From: Balneatrix alpica DSM 16621
Lineage (GTDB): Bacteria > Pseudomonadota > Gammaproteobacteria > Pseudomonadales > Balneatricaceae
Length of the DNA: 64,000 nucleotides
Direction of reading: 5' to 3'
NCBI RefSeq assembly: GCF_000619885.1
Contig: NZ_JHUZ01000011.1
Location: forward strand, 62,001-126,000
The notes beneath the pieces were generated by a model that saw only the letters and a program-made list of their open reading frames with translations, was not told the origin of the DNA and did no database searches. This document shows, one piece after another, positions 29,080-38,845 of the stretch; within the stretch, counting starts at the first letter, position 1, and every line of letters begins with the position of its first letter. The position numbers were made by a program, and so were the translations under genes.

Positions 29080-30627
29080 TTAAACTTGGACTTTGCTGAT
29101 TTTCAGATTAAGCAGCGCCAAGGCGCCCACTAACAGGAAAATCAGGGTGGAAATCGCCGCCGCTAAGCCAAAGTCCTGGCCGGAATCCTGGAAGGCAATG
29201 CGATAGGTGTAACTCACCAGCAAATCCGTCATGCCGGCGGGGGTGGTCGCGCCGATAATGTCGGGACTGCCTTCGGTCAGCAGGGCAATCAAGACAAAGT
29301 TATTGAAGTTGTAGGCAAAGCTGGCGATCAGCAACGGCGTCAGCGGTTTGATAATCAACGGCAGGGTAATCTTGAACAGATTATCCAGCGGGCCGGCGCC
29401 ATCCATCGCCGAGGCTTCATACAAATCCTGTGGGATCGCCTGCAACAGCCCCATGCACAACAGCATCATGTAGGGATAACCGAGCCAGGTGTTGACGATG
29501 ATAATCATGCTACGGGCCAGGGTCGGGTCACTAAACCAGTCAGGGCGCAGGCCAAACAACCCCGATAGCAGCATGTTGATCTCGCCAAAGTTCTGATTGA
29601 ACAAGCCCTTGAATACCAGAATGGAAATAAAAGCAGGTACGGCATAGGGCAGAATCAACATCACCCGATAGAAGCCTTTGCCACGGATCAGCTCCCACTG
29701 CATCAAACTGGCCAGGGTCAGCCCCACCGCCAAGGTGAAGAGTACCGTCAGGGTGGAGAACATCAGGGTCCAGACAAAAATCTGCAAAAAAGGCTCGCGA
29801 ATACTGGTATCCGTCACCACTTTGACAAAGTTACGCCAGCCCACATTGACGGCAAAGCCCGGCGCCACCGTGCTGCCATCTGCCTTCTGGTAAAAACCCA
29901 ACTCGAAGTTAGGGCTGAGTACCTCACCGGTCTGCTGATTTTGCAGACGACCATCCTCCAGCAGGGTATAAAGCGCTGAGACCTCGGCAAAACTGCGCAG
30001 GCCATTCATCTGCAGCTGACGCTCAGCCAACTGCAATCGCAGACTCTGGAGTTCTTTTTTACGGGCGATGATATCGCGGATCGCCAGAGGAGCCTGGGGT
30101 TGCAGGCTGCTTTGCTGTAGCTGCAAAGTGAGGGGGGCCTCTGTTTCCAACGGCAGCTTAAAGGTCGGGCTTTGATAACGCTGGCCATCCACATCGCTCA
30201 GTACCAGCTGATAGTGCTCACCCTGCTGATAGAGTTCAAAGCCCAGACTGGCGCCCTGGGTGTAAGTTTGGCTCAGGTGATATTTTTGTACGCGCTCCAG
30301 ATCCAGCAGGTTACTGGCACTGTAGTTGGTAAAGCCGATACCGATGGTGTACAGCAGCGGGAAGATAATAAACACCAACATCCCGGCAATCGCCGGAAAG
30401 ACATAGCGGTGTGCATAGAGCTTTGGATGCACAAACACCCAGGTTGCTCCACCTACCACTACCAACACCAGCACGGCAAAGGCCAACTGCTGCTGGGCAT
30501 ACAGCGCCACCACCAGATAGAGGGCAAATAGGTTAACCAGCGCCAGGCTGAGCATTTTGGTCACTGAACGGGCAGGCGCTTGTAAGCGGGCCGGCAGTAA
30601 GGAAAAGGGATTCAGGGTCGCAATCAT
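29080..30627 (-). CDS. malF: Maltose/maltodextrin ABC transporter permease MalF
   Basis: A 515-residue permease, the same length as E. coli MalF (514). Three N-terminal helices precede a large periplasmic loop (about residues 95-270, with LGFELYQQGEHYQLVLSDVD) corresponding to the P2 domain that contacts MalE. The EAA motif is YEASAMDGAGPLDNLFKITL. The presence of a P2 domain separates a true MalF from generic CUT1 permeases, which are about 300 residues. It follows malE across a hairpin and a 57-base gap. Confidence 0.95.
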   Translation of the reverse strand: MIATLNPFSLLPARLQAPARSVTKMLSLALVNLFALYLVVALYAQQQLAFAVLVLVVVGGATWVFVHPKLYAHRYVFPAIAGMLVFIIFPLLYTIGIGFTNYSASNLLDLERVQKYHLSQTYTQGASLGFELYQQGEHYQLVLSDVDGQRYQSPTFKLPLETEAPLTLQLQQSSLQPQAPLAIRDIIARKKELQSLRLQLAERQLQMNGLRSFAEVSALYTLLEDGRLQNQQTGEVLSPNFELGFYQKADGSTVAPGFAVNVGWRNFVKVVTDTSIREPFLQIFVWTLMFSTLTVLFTLAVGLTLASLMQWELIRGKGFYRVMLILPYAVPAFISILVFKGLFNQNFGEINMLLSGLFGLRPDWFSDPTLARSMIIIVNTWLGYPYMMLLCMGLLQAIPQDLYEASAMDGAGPLDNLFKITLPLIIKPLTPLLIASFAYNFNNFVLIALLTEGSPDIIGATTPAGMTDLLVSYTYRIAFQDSGQDFGLAAAISTLIFLLVGALALLNLKISKVQV

Positions 30628-30657
30628 GGCAGCTAATCAGGTGAAGGCAAACAACAA

Positions 30658-30676
30658 GGGGAGCCCGGGGCTCCCC
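30658..30676 (-). terminator. Intergenic hairpin between malE and malF (attenuator or stabiliser)
   Basis: GGGGAGCCC and GGGCTCCCC face each other across one base, 8 bases after the malE stop. On the minus strand TTGTTGTTTG follows, a broken uridine tract. A partial terminator would let malE exceed malF and malG, the balance a binding protein needs. Confidence 0.6.
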
Positions 30677-30684
30677 CACCAGCA

Positions 30685-31872
30685 TTAGCGGGCAATCCGC
30701 TTCGCGGCATCCTGCAGCGCATCTTCCACTGACTGACGGCCACTGGTCAGGTTTTTCAAGGCCGGCTCCATGGCTGCCCAGAACGCGCCCATTTCAGGAA
30801 CGTTCGGCATTAACTGCCCGGCCTCAGCATTGGCAAAGGTGGCGGCAATATTGGCGTCTGCGGCTAACTCCTGCATGAATTCTTTATGCGCCACCGCCCC
30901 CAGGGGAACGTTGTCGTTAATGGTTTTCAAACCATCCAGGGTCAACATGTACTTTTCGATAAACTCCACTGCCAAGTCTTTGTTAGGACTGGACGCGTTT
31001 AACGCCGCTGCCAGTACCCCGGTAAAGGCCTGTCCTGGCTTGCCATTAATAGAGGGGATCGGCGCGACACCGAAGTTAATGCCGCTCTTCTTCAGGTTAC
31101 TCCAGGCCCAGGGGCCGTTGATCACCATTGCCACCTCACCCTTATTGATCGCCGCATCCATCACGCCATAATCAGCGCCCTTGGGCATCACCCCCTCTTC
31201 AATCAAGCGCGACAGCATCTGTGCTCCCTGCAACGCACCTTCATTGGCGACGCCGGTATCTTTCACGTCATAGCCGCTATCGGTTTGCTTGAAAGCATAG
31301 CCACCATTGGCAGAGAGCAGGCCCCAGCTGAAGTAGGTATTGTTGTAATCCCACAGGATGGCACTCTTGCCCTGGGCTTTCAGGGTTTGGTCGAGGGCAA
31401 AAATATCTTCAAACGAACTGGGCGGAGTGCTGATCAGGTCTTTGTTATAAATCAGACCCACCGCCTCCACTGCGATCGGATAACCATAGGTTTTACCGTT
31501 GATACTCACCGCATCCCAAGTAAAGTCGGCGACGGCACTTTTTACCTCAGCACTGGGTTCAACCGGGGAGATCAGACCACTGGCCACCCACTCACCAAAA
31601 CGGTCATGGGCCCAGATAAAGATGTCAGGACCATTGCCAGTGGCGGCGGCCTGCTGGAACTTATCGGTGACCTTGTCGGGGTGCTCAACTTGCACAGGGA
31701 TACCGGTTTCTGCGGTGAACTTCTCACCCACTTTGGCCAGGCCGTCATAACCCTTGTCACCACCAATCCAGATCACCAGCTTGCCTTCTTCAATAGCAGC
31801 CTGTGCCTGAGTGGCAAAACCCATTCCTAACATCACGCCTAGCGCCAAGGGCGCAAGTACCATCTTCTTCAT
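30685..31872 (-). CDS. malE: Maltose/maltodextrin-binding periplasmic protein MalE
   Basis: The substrate-binding protein of the importer. Start at ATG 31872 ([18 protein letters not shown]), with AGAGG eight bases upstream; a far longer in-frame extension upstream is not credible. The signal peptide ends at [11 protein letters not shown]. The mature part begins [20 protein letters not shown], close to E. coli MBP, and includes [20 protein letters not shown]. Length is 395 residues, as in the family. It heads malE-malF-malG-mcp-malT and is divergent from malS across a region with three MalT-like boxes. Confidence 0.96.
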   Translation of the reverse strand: MKKMVLAPLALGVMLGMGFATQAQAAIEEGKLVIWIGGDKGYDGLAKVGEKFTAETGIPVQVEHPDKVTDKFQQAAATGNGPDIFIWAHDRFGEWVASGLISPVEPSAEVKSAVADFTWDAVSINGKTYGYPIAVEAVGLIYNKDLISTPPSSFEDIFALDQTLKAQGKSAILWDYNNTYFSWGLLSANGGYAFKQTDSGYDVKDTGVANEGALQGAQMLSRLIEEGVMPKGADYGVMDAAINKGEVAMVINGPWAWSNLKKSGINFGVAPIPSINGKPGQAFTGVLAAALNASSPNKDLAVEFIEKYMLTLDGLKTINDNVPLGAVAHKEFMQELAADANIAATFANAEAGQLMPNVPEMGAFWAAMEPALKNLTSGRQSVEDALQDAAKRIAR

Positions 31873-31961
31873 TGCATCAAGCCTCTGCGTTGTTCTTTTG
31901 TTGAGGTGTACAGGATGCTTTGTCCCGTGATAGCGATGATCACTAAAGGCGTCTGCCCAAG

Positions 31962-32017
31962 CATCCTCCCCTGCCGCAGGGGATGGGGCGTAACCCCTGG
32001 GGCGTAGGGGGAGGAGT
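31962..32017. promoter_or_regulatory. Three candidate MalT boxes in the malE-malS divergent promoter region
   Basis: Each of three sites matches 9 of 10 bases of GGGGA(T/G)GAGG: the minus strand of 31962-31971 (GGGGAGGATG), the plus strand of 31979-31988 (GGGGATGGGG) and the plus strand of 32008-32017 (GGGGAGGAGT). The first and third keep the GGA(T/G)GA core exactly. They lie 90-145 bases from malE and 136-190 from malS, so they could serve both directions. Binding is inferred from knowledge of the E. coli regulon. Confidence 0.6.
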
Positions 32018-32152
32018 AAAACCCTACCCAATTGCGCCTGCCACAACGCCTGACTCTGTGTTTGACTGAGGCCGTTAGCAGCCAGCCTAAGGCTTCTTAA
32101 TCCATTTACCCAAGCCATTTTTAACCCGACTCTAGCCATCACAGGAGACAGT

Positions 32153-33907
32153 ATGCCCACGCCCTTTCCCCGCCTGACTCTGTGCAGCTTACTGCTTTGC
32201 CTACCCGGAATCAGCTTTGCTCTTGATCCCGCCTGTCAGCCCTGGCAAGGCGAGCAACTGCGTATCGAGGTGGCCGACACCTTTGCCGAAGGCAGTTGGG
32301 TCAGAGACTTTTACTCCGGCCAGCGCCTGCAGGTCAATCAAGGGGCAGTCAGCCTGGTGCCCTCCGCCAGCGGCATCGTACTACTGGAGCAGGATAGTCC
32401 CCCCGCCCCCTGGTTCGACTGGCGTAATGCCAGTGTCTATTTTGTGATGACAGACCGCTTTTATAACGGCAATCCTGACAACGATCAGAGCTATGGCCGC
32501 CGTGGCGATGGACAACAGGAAATCGGCACCTTTCATGGCGGCGACCTGGCTGGCTTAACCGCCAAACTCGATTATTTGCAGAGCCTTGGCATCCAGGCAC
32601 TGTGGATCAGCTCACCGCTGGAACAAATCCATGGCTGGGTGGGGGGTGGCGATAAGGGGAACTTCCCCCACTATGCTTACCATGGCTACTACCCCCTCGA
32701 CTTTACCCGCCTGGATGCCAATATGGGCCAGCCCGATGAGCTGCGTGCGCTGGTAGAGGGTGCCCATCAGCGCGGTATCCGCGTGCTCTTCGATGTGGTG
32801 ATGAACCACAGTGGCTATGCCACGCTGGCGGACATGCAAAGCTTCAATATTGGTGGCTTACGTAAAGGAATGGAAAAGTATCTGCCCCCACGCTGGAGTG
32901 ACTGGCAGCCTGAGCCCTGGGACAACTGGCATGGCTATCACGCTCTTATAGATTACGACCATCCGAATTGGCAACGCTGGTGGGGCAAAGACTGGGTACG
33001 GGCTGGTATTGCCGATTACGACACCCCGCCCAGCATCGGGGTGGATGAGTTGCAAGGCTCCCTCAGCTTTTTACCTGACTTTAAAACAGAGAGCCCTCAG
33101 CCGGTCGCATTGCCGGCATTTTTGCAGCACAAAGAGGACAGCGCAGCCAAACCCCTGGCAGACGCCCGGGTACGGGACTACCTCATTCACTGGTTAAGCC
33201 AATGGGTTCGAGACTATGGCTTGGATGGCTTTCGCGTCGACACCGCCCGTCATGTGGAGCTAAGCAGCTGGCAAGCCCTTAAACAACAAGCCAGTCAGGC
33301 AAAAGAAGAAGCCAAGGACGGCTTAGCCGGCCCCTTCTGGATGGTGGGCGAAGTCTTTGGCGCCGGCCCCGAGCAAAACGCCTATCATCAACATGGCTTT
33401 GATGCGCTGATTAACTTTGAGTTTCAAGCTAAGGCCCTCGCCGCCAGCCACTGTTTGGCCGAACTGGACTCCCTCTATCAGGACTATGCCCAGCGCTTTG
33501 CCTCAGGCCATAACGCTTTAAGCTATGCATCCTCCCACGATACTCAACTTTTTACCCAAGCCAGCCAGGGAGACCTAAAGCTACAACAGGGCTTAGCCAA
33601 CGCCCTGCTGCTCAGCCCCGGTGCCGTACAGATTTATTACGGCGATGAGAGTGCACGCCTGTTCGGTGCCACCGGCTCGGATCCCTACCAGGGCACACGT
33701 TCCGACATGAACTGGGATGACTTACAGCAACCCGCCTACCAGGCCCTGCTACAACACTGGCAACGCCTGGGGCAATTCCGGCAACGCCACCCGGCTATTG
33801 GTGCTGGTCAACACCGCCGCCTGAGCCAGGTGCCCTATGTCTTTAGCCGTGAACTAACAGAAGACGGCCGGCAGGACAAAGTCATCATTGCCTGGTTAAA
33901 GCGTTAA
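32153..33907 (+). CDS. malS: Exported MalS-like GH13 alpha-amylase
   Basis: A 584-residue alpha-amylase with a signal peptide ([20 protein letters not shown]). The GH13 core begins at [20 protein letters not shown]. Conserved region I is [11 protein letters not shown] (near 214); nucleophile Asp in [12 protein letters not shown] (near 362), acid/base Glu in [10 protein letters not shown] (near 399) and Asp in [10 protein letters not shown] (near 462). [15 protein letters not shown] resembles E. coli MalS, a periplasmic amylase that shortens maltodextrins before uptake; the N-terminal carbohydrate-binding part is shorter here. It is divergent from malE and likely MalT-controlled. Confidence 0.9.
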   Translation: MPTPFPRLTLCSLLLCLPGISFALDPACQPWQGEQLRIEVADTFAEGSWVRDFYSGQRLQVNQGAVSLVPSASGIVLLEQDSPPAPWFDWRNASVYFVMTDRFYNGNPDNDQSYGRRGDGQQEIGTFHGGDLAGLTAKLDYLQSLGIQALWISSPLEQIHGWVGGGDKGNFPHYAYHGYYPLDFTRLDANMGQPDELRALVEGAHQRGIRVLFDVVMNHSGYATLADMQSFNIGGLRKGMEKYLPPRWSDWQPEPWDNWHGYHALIDYDHPNWQRWWGKDWVRAGIADYDTPPSIGVDELQGSLSFLPDFKTESPQPVALPAFLQHKEDSAAKPLADARVRDYLIHWLSQWVRDYGLDGFRVDTARHVELSSWQALKQQASQAKEEAKDGLAGPFWMVGEVFGAGPEQNAYHQHGFDALINFEFQAKALAASHCLAELDSLYQDYAQRFASGHNALSYASSHDTQLFTQASQGDLKLQQGLANALLLSPGAVQIYYGDESARLFGATGSDPYQGTRSDMNWDDLQQPAYQALLQHWQRLGQFRQRHPAIGAGQHRRLSQVPYVFSRELTEDGRQDKVIIAWLKR

Positions 33908-33925
33908 GGACATTGGCTGTTTAAT

Positions 33926-33979
33926 GGGGCAACAGCTGCCCCGGTCCAGAAACGACTACGCCCCCAACAGGGGGCGTAG
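33926..33979. terminator. Stem-loops between convergent malS and rpoS
   Basis: Two hairpins fill the 96-base gap: GGGGCA / TGCCCC with a 5-base loop (33926-33942), and a 10-bp stem CTACGCCCCC / GGGGGCGTAG with an AACA loop (33956-33979). Neither has a good T tract on either strand, so they may terminate poorly or act as 3' mRNA protectors. Confidence 0.5.
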
Positions 33980-34003
33980 AGCACAAATGGCTAAGCATGT
34001 AGC

Positions 34004-34984
34004 CTAGTTAAACAGGTCCTCACCGGAGAGACCTTGGCGCTCAACGATATCTCTCAACTTGCGCAGCGCTTCAACCTGGATTTGTCGCACCCGCTCGCGG
34101 GTTAAGCCAATTTCTTTACCGACTTCTTCCAGCGTGCTCATCTCATAACCACGCAGCCCAAAACGCCGAGCCAGGACTTCACTCTGCTTTTCCGGTAACA
34201 GGGATAACCAGTCTTCAATCGAGCCATTTAAATCCTGCTGTTGCAGCCAGGACTCAGGATCAGCCGCCTCTTGATCAGCCAGGGTCTCCAACAGAGGCTT
34301 ATCCGAATCTGGAGCCAGGGTGGTATCCACCGAGGTAACCTTTTCATTCAAGCCCAGCATTCGCTCTACGTCCTCAACCGGACGCTCCAGCTTAATGGCA
34401 ATTTCTTCGGCGGTAGGCTCATGGTCCAGTTGGTGAGCAAGCTCCCGCGCCGTACGCAGGTAGATGTTAAGCTCTTTGACCACATGGATAGGTAAGCGAA
34501 TAGTGCGGGTCTGATTCATAATTGCCCGTTCGATTGTTTGCCGTATCCACCAGGTTGCATAAGTGGAAAAACGAAAACCTCGTTCGGGATCAAACTTCTC
34601 GACTGCACGAATCAGGCCTAAGTTGCCTTCTTCGATCAAGTCCAATAAGGAGAGGCCGCGATTCAAATAGCGCCGGGCAATTTTCACCACTAAGCGCAAA
34701 TTGGATTCAATCATGCGCTTACGTGAAGCTTCATCGCCCCGTAAGGCTCGGCGGGCAAAATACACTTCCTCTTCTGCCGTTAGCAGCGGAGCAAAGCCTA
34801 TTTCATTCAGATACAGCTGGGTAGCATCCAACTGACGTTTATGATTACGGGAGGCACTGAGTTCAGGCGGTAAACCTAAACCGGTATATTCCTCTTCTTC
34901 CGTTTCTTCAGCTTGTTCTGTTAGAGCTTCCAACTCAAATTCTTGGACGTCCATCATGTCCATCTCCAGATCTTTTTCGATCAT
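34004..34984 (-). CDS. rpoS: RNA polymerase sigma factor RpoS
   Basis: The general stress and stationary-phase sigma factor, 326 residues. Region 1.2 starts [20 protein letters not shown]; region 2 includes [20 protein letters not shown] and [17 protein letters not shown]; region 4 ends with the helix-turn-helix in [20 protein letters not shown]. The acidic N-terminus ([13 protein letters not shown]) is typical. In-frame ATGs at residues 9, 10, 10 codons on, allow slightly shorter starts. It follows nlpD, as in most gammaproteobacteria, where the main rpoS promoter lies inside nlpD. Confidence 0.97.
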   Translation of the reverse strand: MIEKDLEMDMMDVQEFELEALTEQAEETEEEEYTGLGLPPELSASRNHKRQLDATQLYLNEIGFAPLLTAEEEVYFARRALRGDEASRKRMIESNLRLVVKIARRYLNRGLSLLDLIEEGNLGLIRAVEKFDPERGFRFSTYATWWIRQTIERAIMNQTRTIRLPIHVVKELNIYLRTARELAHQLDHEPTAEEIAIKLERPVEDVERMLGLNEKVTSVDTTLAPDSDKPLLETLADQEAADPESWLQQQDLNGSIEDWLSLLPEKQSEVLARRFGLRGYEMSTLEEVGKEIGLTRERVRQIQVEALRKLRDIVERQGLSGEDLFN

Positions 34985-35052
34985 GGGCTGTCACCTAAGT
35001 GTTGTTATTATTATGGCCAGCTTGTTCTTAGCGCTTGAGCTTTTATGCTCCT

Positions 35053-35850
35053 TTAACGTCTGGGCAAATACTGCAGCGGATTCACTGGCTGCCCATCGCG
35101 TCTGATCTCGAAATACAGCTTGCCTTGTCCTGCTTCGGCTTGCCCCATTTCGGCGATCTGTTGTCCCGCTTTCACCTGCTGCTGTTCTTTGACCAGTATG
35201 CGGTGATTGTGAGCGTAAGCGCTAAGGAACTCCTGATTATGGTTGATAATCACCAAATTAACATAACCACGCAGGCCATTACCAGCGTAAACCACCACCC
35301 CATCGGCAGCTGCTTTCACTGGATCCCCTTGTTTACCTGCAATATTTATACCCTTATCGCTATTACGATTTGGTGAAAAAGTATTCAAGACTTTTCCCGA
35401 TGCAGGCCATTGCCACTGCACACTACCAGTCGCCACAGGTGTGCTCGACTTCGCCGCAGTTTTACGACTACTGCTTGTATTGGCTGCCTCCTGGCGTGAG
35501 CTCGCTGCTTTACTGTTCGTGTTAGCAGTCGTGGTGGCTCGGCTAGCGGTGCGACTCGCCGGGGCATTTGCCCCTCCCTGGTGCAGTTGCAAACGCTGAC
35601 CGGCATAGATGGTATAAGAAGGCGCTTTAATGCCGTTGACTTGCGCTAACTGGCGATAGTCCAGGCCATAACGATAAGCAATAGAAAAAAGCGTTTCACC
35701 TTTTGCTACCACATGTTCACGCGCCTGGATAATTTCCACCTTACGCTGGGGCGTTGCCCCGAGATCCTGAACCGGGGCTTGAAAGCTAGAGGTTGAACAC
35801 CCCTGCAACAATGCCAATCCGCCACCCACCAGCATCAACTGCCAACGCAT
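35053..35850 (-). CDS. nlpD: Outer-membrane lipoprotein NlpD, LysM and LytM domains
   Basis: NlpD activates the amidase AmiC during cell separation. The 265-residue product has a lipoprotein signal with lipobox LLQGC (Cys 18), a LysM domain (HVVAKGETLFSIAYRYGLDY, about 47-90), a Ser/Thr/Ala-rich linker (about 95-145) and a C-terminal M23/LytM domain (from WQWPASGKVLNTFSPN). Metal-binding positions look degenerate: SDKGINIAG where an active enzyme has a zinc His, and LYFEIRR in place of HFEIR. This fits an amidase activator without its own hydrolase activity. Confidence 0.94.
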   Translation of the reverse strand: MRWQLMLVGGGLALLQGCSTSSFQAPVQDLGATPQRKVEIIQAREHVVAKGETLFSIAYRYGLDYRQLAQVNGIKAPSYTIYAGQRLQLHQGGANAPASRTASRATTTANTNSKAASSRQEAANTSSSRKTAAKSSTPVATGSVQWQWPASGKVLNTFSPNRNSDKGINIAGKQGDPVKAAADGVVVYAGNGLRGYVNLVIINHNQEFLSAYAHNHRILVKEQQQVKAGQQIAEMGQAEAGQGKLYFEIRRDGQPVNPLQYLPRR

Positions 35851-35851
35851 C

Positions 35852-36787
35852 TTAATGCACTCGCTTGTTCGCCACCCAGGCGATGATCACTACCACCAAC
35901 ATTCCCACTGCAAATGCGAGGGAAACCTGCCCAAACATCGCCACCTGCCCTGTCATGCTTTCATACACACCAGGCAGCACATTGTCCTGCAGCAAGGGCA
36001 AGGATTGCCCATGCTCATCAATACGATAAACCCGCGTCACTTTCCACGGCCAAACCTTACCTAACGCCCCCAGCATAAAGCCTGTCAGCATCGCTAAAGT
36101 CACAGCGCGATGGGTATGCAATAACCAATGTAATAATCGAGAAAAAGCTAATAGCCCAACAATACAACCTGCAGCAAAAACCATCAGCGTGTCTAATTGC
36201 AGTTGTTTAACCGCATGAATAACAGGTTGATAAAGCCCCAGCAATAACAGTAAAAAGCTCCCGGATATGCCAGGCAAAATCATGGCGCAAATCGCAATAG
36301 CACCACCAATAAATAGTGTGACAGGCGTTGCCTCCAAATGAATGGCAATACCCTGAGTAGCCAACCAGCCAATAAGAATACCGAGTAATAGTCCGGCATA
36401 GGTATCCCGTTGCCAATGCGAGACCTGACGACTGACCAACCAACTGGAGGCCAACACCAAGCCCATAAAGAAACTCCAAAGAATGGCGGGATAATGCTCT
36501 AGCACCCAGCTAATCCCTTTTGCCAAGGTAAACACGCTGGTTAAGATGCCGGCTAATAGGGTCAAGAGAAACGTTAAATTAGCTTCTTGCCAGGTTGCAC
36601 GCCAACCCTGCTTAGGTAATGACCAAAGTAAGCGTGGATGAAGATTTCTCAGAGTGAGAATAAGCTCATCATAAATACCAGAAATAAATGCAATCGTGCC
36701 GCCGGATACGCCGGGGACAATATCTGCTGCCCCCATTGCCATCCCTTTGACAAATAGCAGCAGACGCTGAGTCCAGGTTGAGATCAT
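35852..36787 (-). CDS. DUF368 membrane protein (PopT-like polyprenyl-phosphate translocase)
   Basis: A 311-residue polytopic membrane protein with the DUF368 hallmarks KGMAMGAADIVPGVSGGTIA near the N-terminus and a second copy of the motif (AICAMILPGISGSFLLLLLG) near residue 165, giving an inverted-repeat layout. DUF368 proteins (PopT) were shown in Vibrio cholerae and other bacteria to return undecaprenyl phosphate across the membrane. It lies between pcm (7 bases) and nlpD (1 base), within the stress operon, where this family is not part of the E. coli order. The transport role is inferred from the family. Confidence 0.85.
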   Translation of the reverse strand: MISTWTQRLLLFVKGMAMGAADIVPGVSGGTIAFISGIYDELILTLRNLHPRLLWSLPKQGWRATWQEANLTFLLTLLAGILTSVFTLAKGISWVLEHYPAILWSFFMGLVLASSWLVSRQVSHWQRDTYAGLLLGILIGWLATQGIAIHLEATPVTLFIGGAIAICAMILPGISGSFLLLLLGLYQPVIHAVKQLQLDTLMVFAAGCIVGLLAFSRLLHWLLHTHRAVTLAMLTGFMLGALGKVWPWKVTRVYRIDEHGQSLPLLQDNVLPGVYESMTGQVAMFGQVSLAFAVGMLVVVIIAWVANKRVH

Positions 36788-36794
36788 GGTTTAA

Positions 36795-37460
36795 CTAACG
36801 TTGTAAGCCTTTAACCAGAGGCACGAAACGCACGGCCTCCAACACTTCTTCCTGTATTTGCCCATCGACCTTGGTGTAACGATGCAACACCTGAGCCTCT
36901 TGCGGCCCTAGTGGAATCACCAGGCGCCCTCCCTCGGCCAGTTGTTCAAACAACTCTGGCGGAACGCGCTCAGGAGAGGCCGTCACCAAAATACCATCGT
37001 AGGGTCCCTTATCCGGCCAACCCATACCGCCATCTGCATGACGCAAAAAGACGTTATAAATCTTCAGTGCATTGAGACGGTGACGGGCACGATCATGGAG
37101 CGGACGAATGCGCTCCAGACTATATACATGCTCTACCAATTGCGCCAGCACCGCCGTTTGATAGCCAGAGCCGGTGCCTATTTCCAGCACTTTACCTAAG
37201 CGCCGTCCTTCGACTAAGCGCTCAGTCATGCGAGCAACAACATATGGCTGAGAGATCGTCTGCTGATAGCCTATTGGCAAAGCAGTATCCTCATAAGCGC
37301 GGTGAGCCAGGGCCTCGTCGACAAAGAAATGGCGTGGCAGGGTGCGGATCGCATCTAACACTTCCCAATTGCGAATATCCTGCTCAATCAAGCGGGTTAC
37401 CATACGCTCACGGGTGCGTGCCGACGTCATACCTATACCGTCCAGCTGATGCTCTATCAC
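36795..37460 (-). CDS. pcm: Protein-L-isoaspartate O-methyltransferase
   Basis: Pcm repairs isoaspartyl damage in ageing proteins with AdoMet. The 221-residue protein carries the family motif [19 protein letters not shown], AdoMet motif [19 protein letters not shown] and the [20 protein letters not shown] segment. The usual upstream partner surE is absent; truD precedes it by 37 bases. An ATG ten codons in is an alternative start. Confidence 0.96.
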   Translation of the reverse strand: MIEHQLDGIGMTSARTRERMVTRLIEQDIRNWEVLDAIRTLPRHFFVDEALAHRAYEDTALPIGYQQTISQPYVVARMTERLVEGRRLGKVLEIGTGSGYQTAVLAQLVEHVYSLERIRPLHDRARHRLNALKIYNVFLRHADGGMGWPDKGPYDGILVTASPERVPPELFEQLAEGGRLVIPLGPQEAQVLHRYTKVDGQIQEEVLEAVRFVPLVKGLQR

Positions 37461-37497
37461 AGGCTCATTCTCACCTCTTCTGTTGCTGCCCTAAGGA

Positions 37498-38532
37498 TTA
37501 TGCAAGAAAGGGCTGCTGCTGCACAGTGCAGAGTTCACGGATCACCGCAGTAGCAAAGCTGCCACGGGCCAAACTGAAGCTCATTGACAGGCTATCCGCG
37601 TCCAGTTGCCAGCTTAATTGCTGAGGAATACTCACCAGCGCACGCCGCTCCTGTTTCAAGCCTGCATCCAGCAGTCCCTGTAACCAAGCTGAATATTGCT
37701 GGCAAATGGCGGTCTCTAAGGCGAAAACCGCCCCCTCACTTTGACTATTACCACTACCAGGCAAGGGTGCGGTGGGATAAATATCAAGCTGCTGATTACG
37801 ACTAATCACACTGTCATCTAACTCAGCAACAGCAAAAATACTTTGGGTACCGGCCAGCATGGCCACATCACCTACTTGCAACTGCTGCCAACTACCCTGG
37901 CGCACTCGCTCAGCCAAAATCTGATTAAACAAGTAACTACGCACAGCGGAGAGTACCAGCCCACGCTTATGTCGCGATAAGCGGGTTAACTCACCGGCAA
38001 ACAGGGGGGTTGCCAGGCTAAGGTTGTATCCATCCCGGCCAAAGCGCTGCTCGCCAAAATAATTAGGCACGCCATGCTGTAATTGAGCCAAACGCTGCTG
38101 CAAAGTTGAGAGGTCACCCTGTAACTCGCGTAAGCAGATGTGGAAACGATTACCTTTGTGCACGCCTCGCTTCAGTTTGCGCGGGTGACGATGTTGGCGC
38201 AGCACCTTTAATTCAGGCCGCTCAAGTAGTGCTAACTCAGGATCGGCTTTACCAGGCAGGTGCAGGCTAAACCACTGCCGGGTGACGGCGTGCTTATCTT
38301 TTAAACCAGAGAAGCCGATGGCATGAAAAGGCAAATGTGCCCATTTCCCCAGGCATTTGACTACTTCATCAGTGTTCAAGCCGGTTTTTTCGATATACAA
38401 CCAAAGATGCTCGCCCTGACCTTCAGGCTCAAAGTCGAGCCATTCTTCGACCACAAAATCAGCAGCACTGGATTTTAACTGTGCCTGGGCACAGGGCCCT
38501 CCCCAGGCATAAGGCCAATTTAAATCAATCAT
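37498..38532 (-). CDS. truD: tRNA pseudouridine(13) synthase TruD
   Basis: TruD makes pseudouridine 13 in tRNA-Glu. The 344-residue protein has the catalytic motif GFSGLKDKHAVTRQWFS with Asp 79, the RHPRKLKRGVHKGNRF element and VPNYFGEQRFGRDGYN. It overlaps the ftsB end by 8 bases. In E. coli and Pseudomonas ispF (and ispD) lie between ftsB and truD; here they do not. Confidence 0.96.
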   Translation of the reverse strand: MIDLNWPYAWGGPCAQAQLKSSAADFVVEEWLDFEPEGQGEHLWLYIEKTGLNTDEVVKCLGKWAHLPFHAIGFSGLKDKHAVTRQWFSLHLPGKADPELALLERPELKVLRQHRHPRKLKRGVHKGNRFHICLRELQGDLSTLQQRLAQLQHGVPNYFGEQRFGRDGYNLSLATPLFAGELTRLSRHKRGLVLSAVRSYLFNQILAERVRQGSWQQLQVGDVAMLAGTQSIFAVAELDDSVISRNQQLDIYPTAPLPGSGNSQSEGAVFALETAICQQYSAWLQGLLDAGLKQERRALVSIPQQLSWQLDADSLSMSFSLARGSFATAVIRELCTVQQQPFLA

Positions 38533-38812
38533 GAGGGGGGCTGGGTTCCACTAAGAGAAAATAGGTTTCATCCTGGCGCACCATCCCTAGCTCACTACGG
38601 GCACGCTCTTCAATCGCTGCCATCCCTTGTTTAAGATCGGCGACCTCTGCTTCCAGCAGACGATTACGCTGTGCCAAGCGTTCATTGAGCGCTTGTTGCT
38701 CGGCAATTGCTTGCTGCAACTGCCAATTGGCAGTCAGGCCACCTTCACCCCACCAGAGGCGATACTGCAACCCTGCCAAAATAACTAACACCACCAACAA
38801 AACTTTATTCAT
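38525..38812 (-). CDS. ftsB: Cell division protein FtsB
   Basis: FtsB is a small bitopic divisome protein that joins FtsL and FtsQ. The 95-residue product has one N-terminal membrane helix (KVLLVVLVILAGLQYRLWWG), the WWGEGG motif and a coiled coil (LQQAIAEQQALNERLAQRNR, LLEAEVADLKQG), then the conserved ERARSELGMVRQDETYF tail. It follows eno across a terminator, so it may need its own promoter or read-through. Confidence 0.94.
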   Translation of the reverse strand: MNKVLLVVLVILAGLQYRLWWGEGGLTANWQLQQAIAEQQALNERLAQRNRLLEAEVADLKQGMAAIEERARSELGMVRQDETYFLLVEPSPPHD

Positions 38813-38845
38813 AGCGCTGGATTCACGACTGGGTGACCAGGGACA

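Noticed and set aside
31873-32160. Upstream extension of malE by 96 residues
   Set aside because: It would bury the signal peptide and cross the MalT boxes and the malS start.
33926-33979. Hairpins between malS and rpoS as a CRISPR or mobile-element end
   Set aside because: They are single, unrelated stem-loops with no repeat series and no transposase nearby; convergent gene ends explain them.
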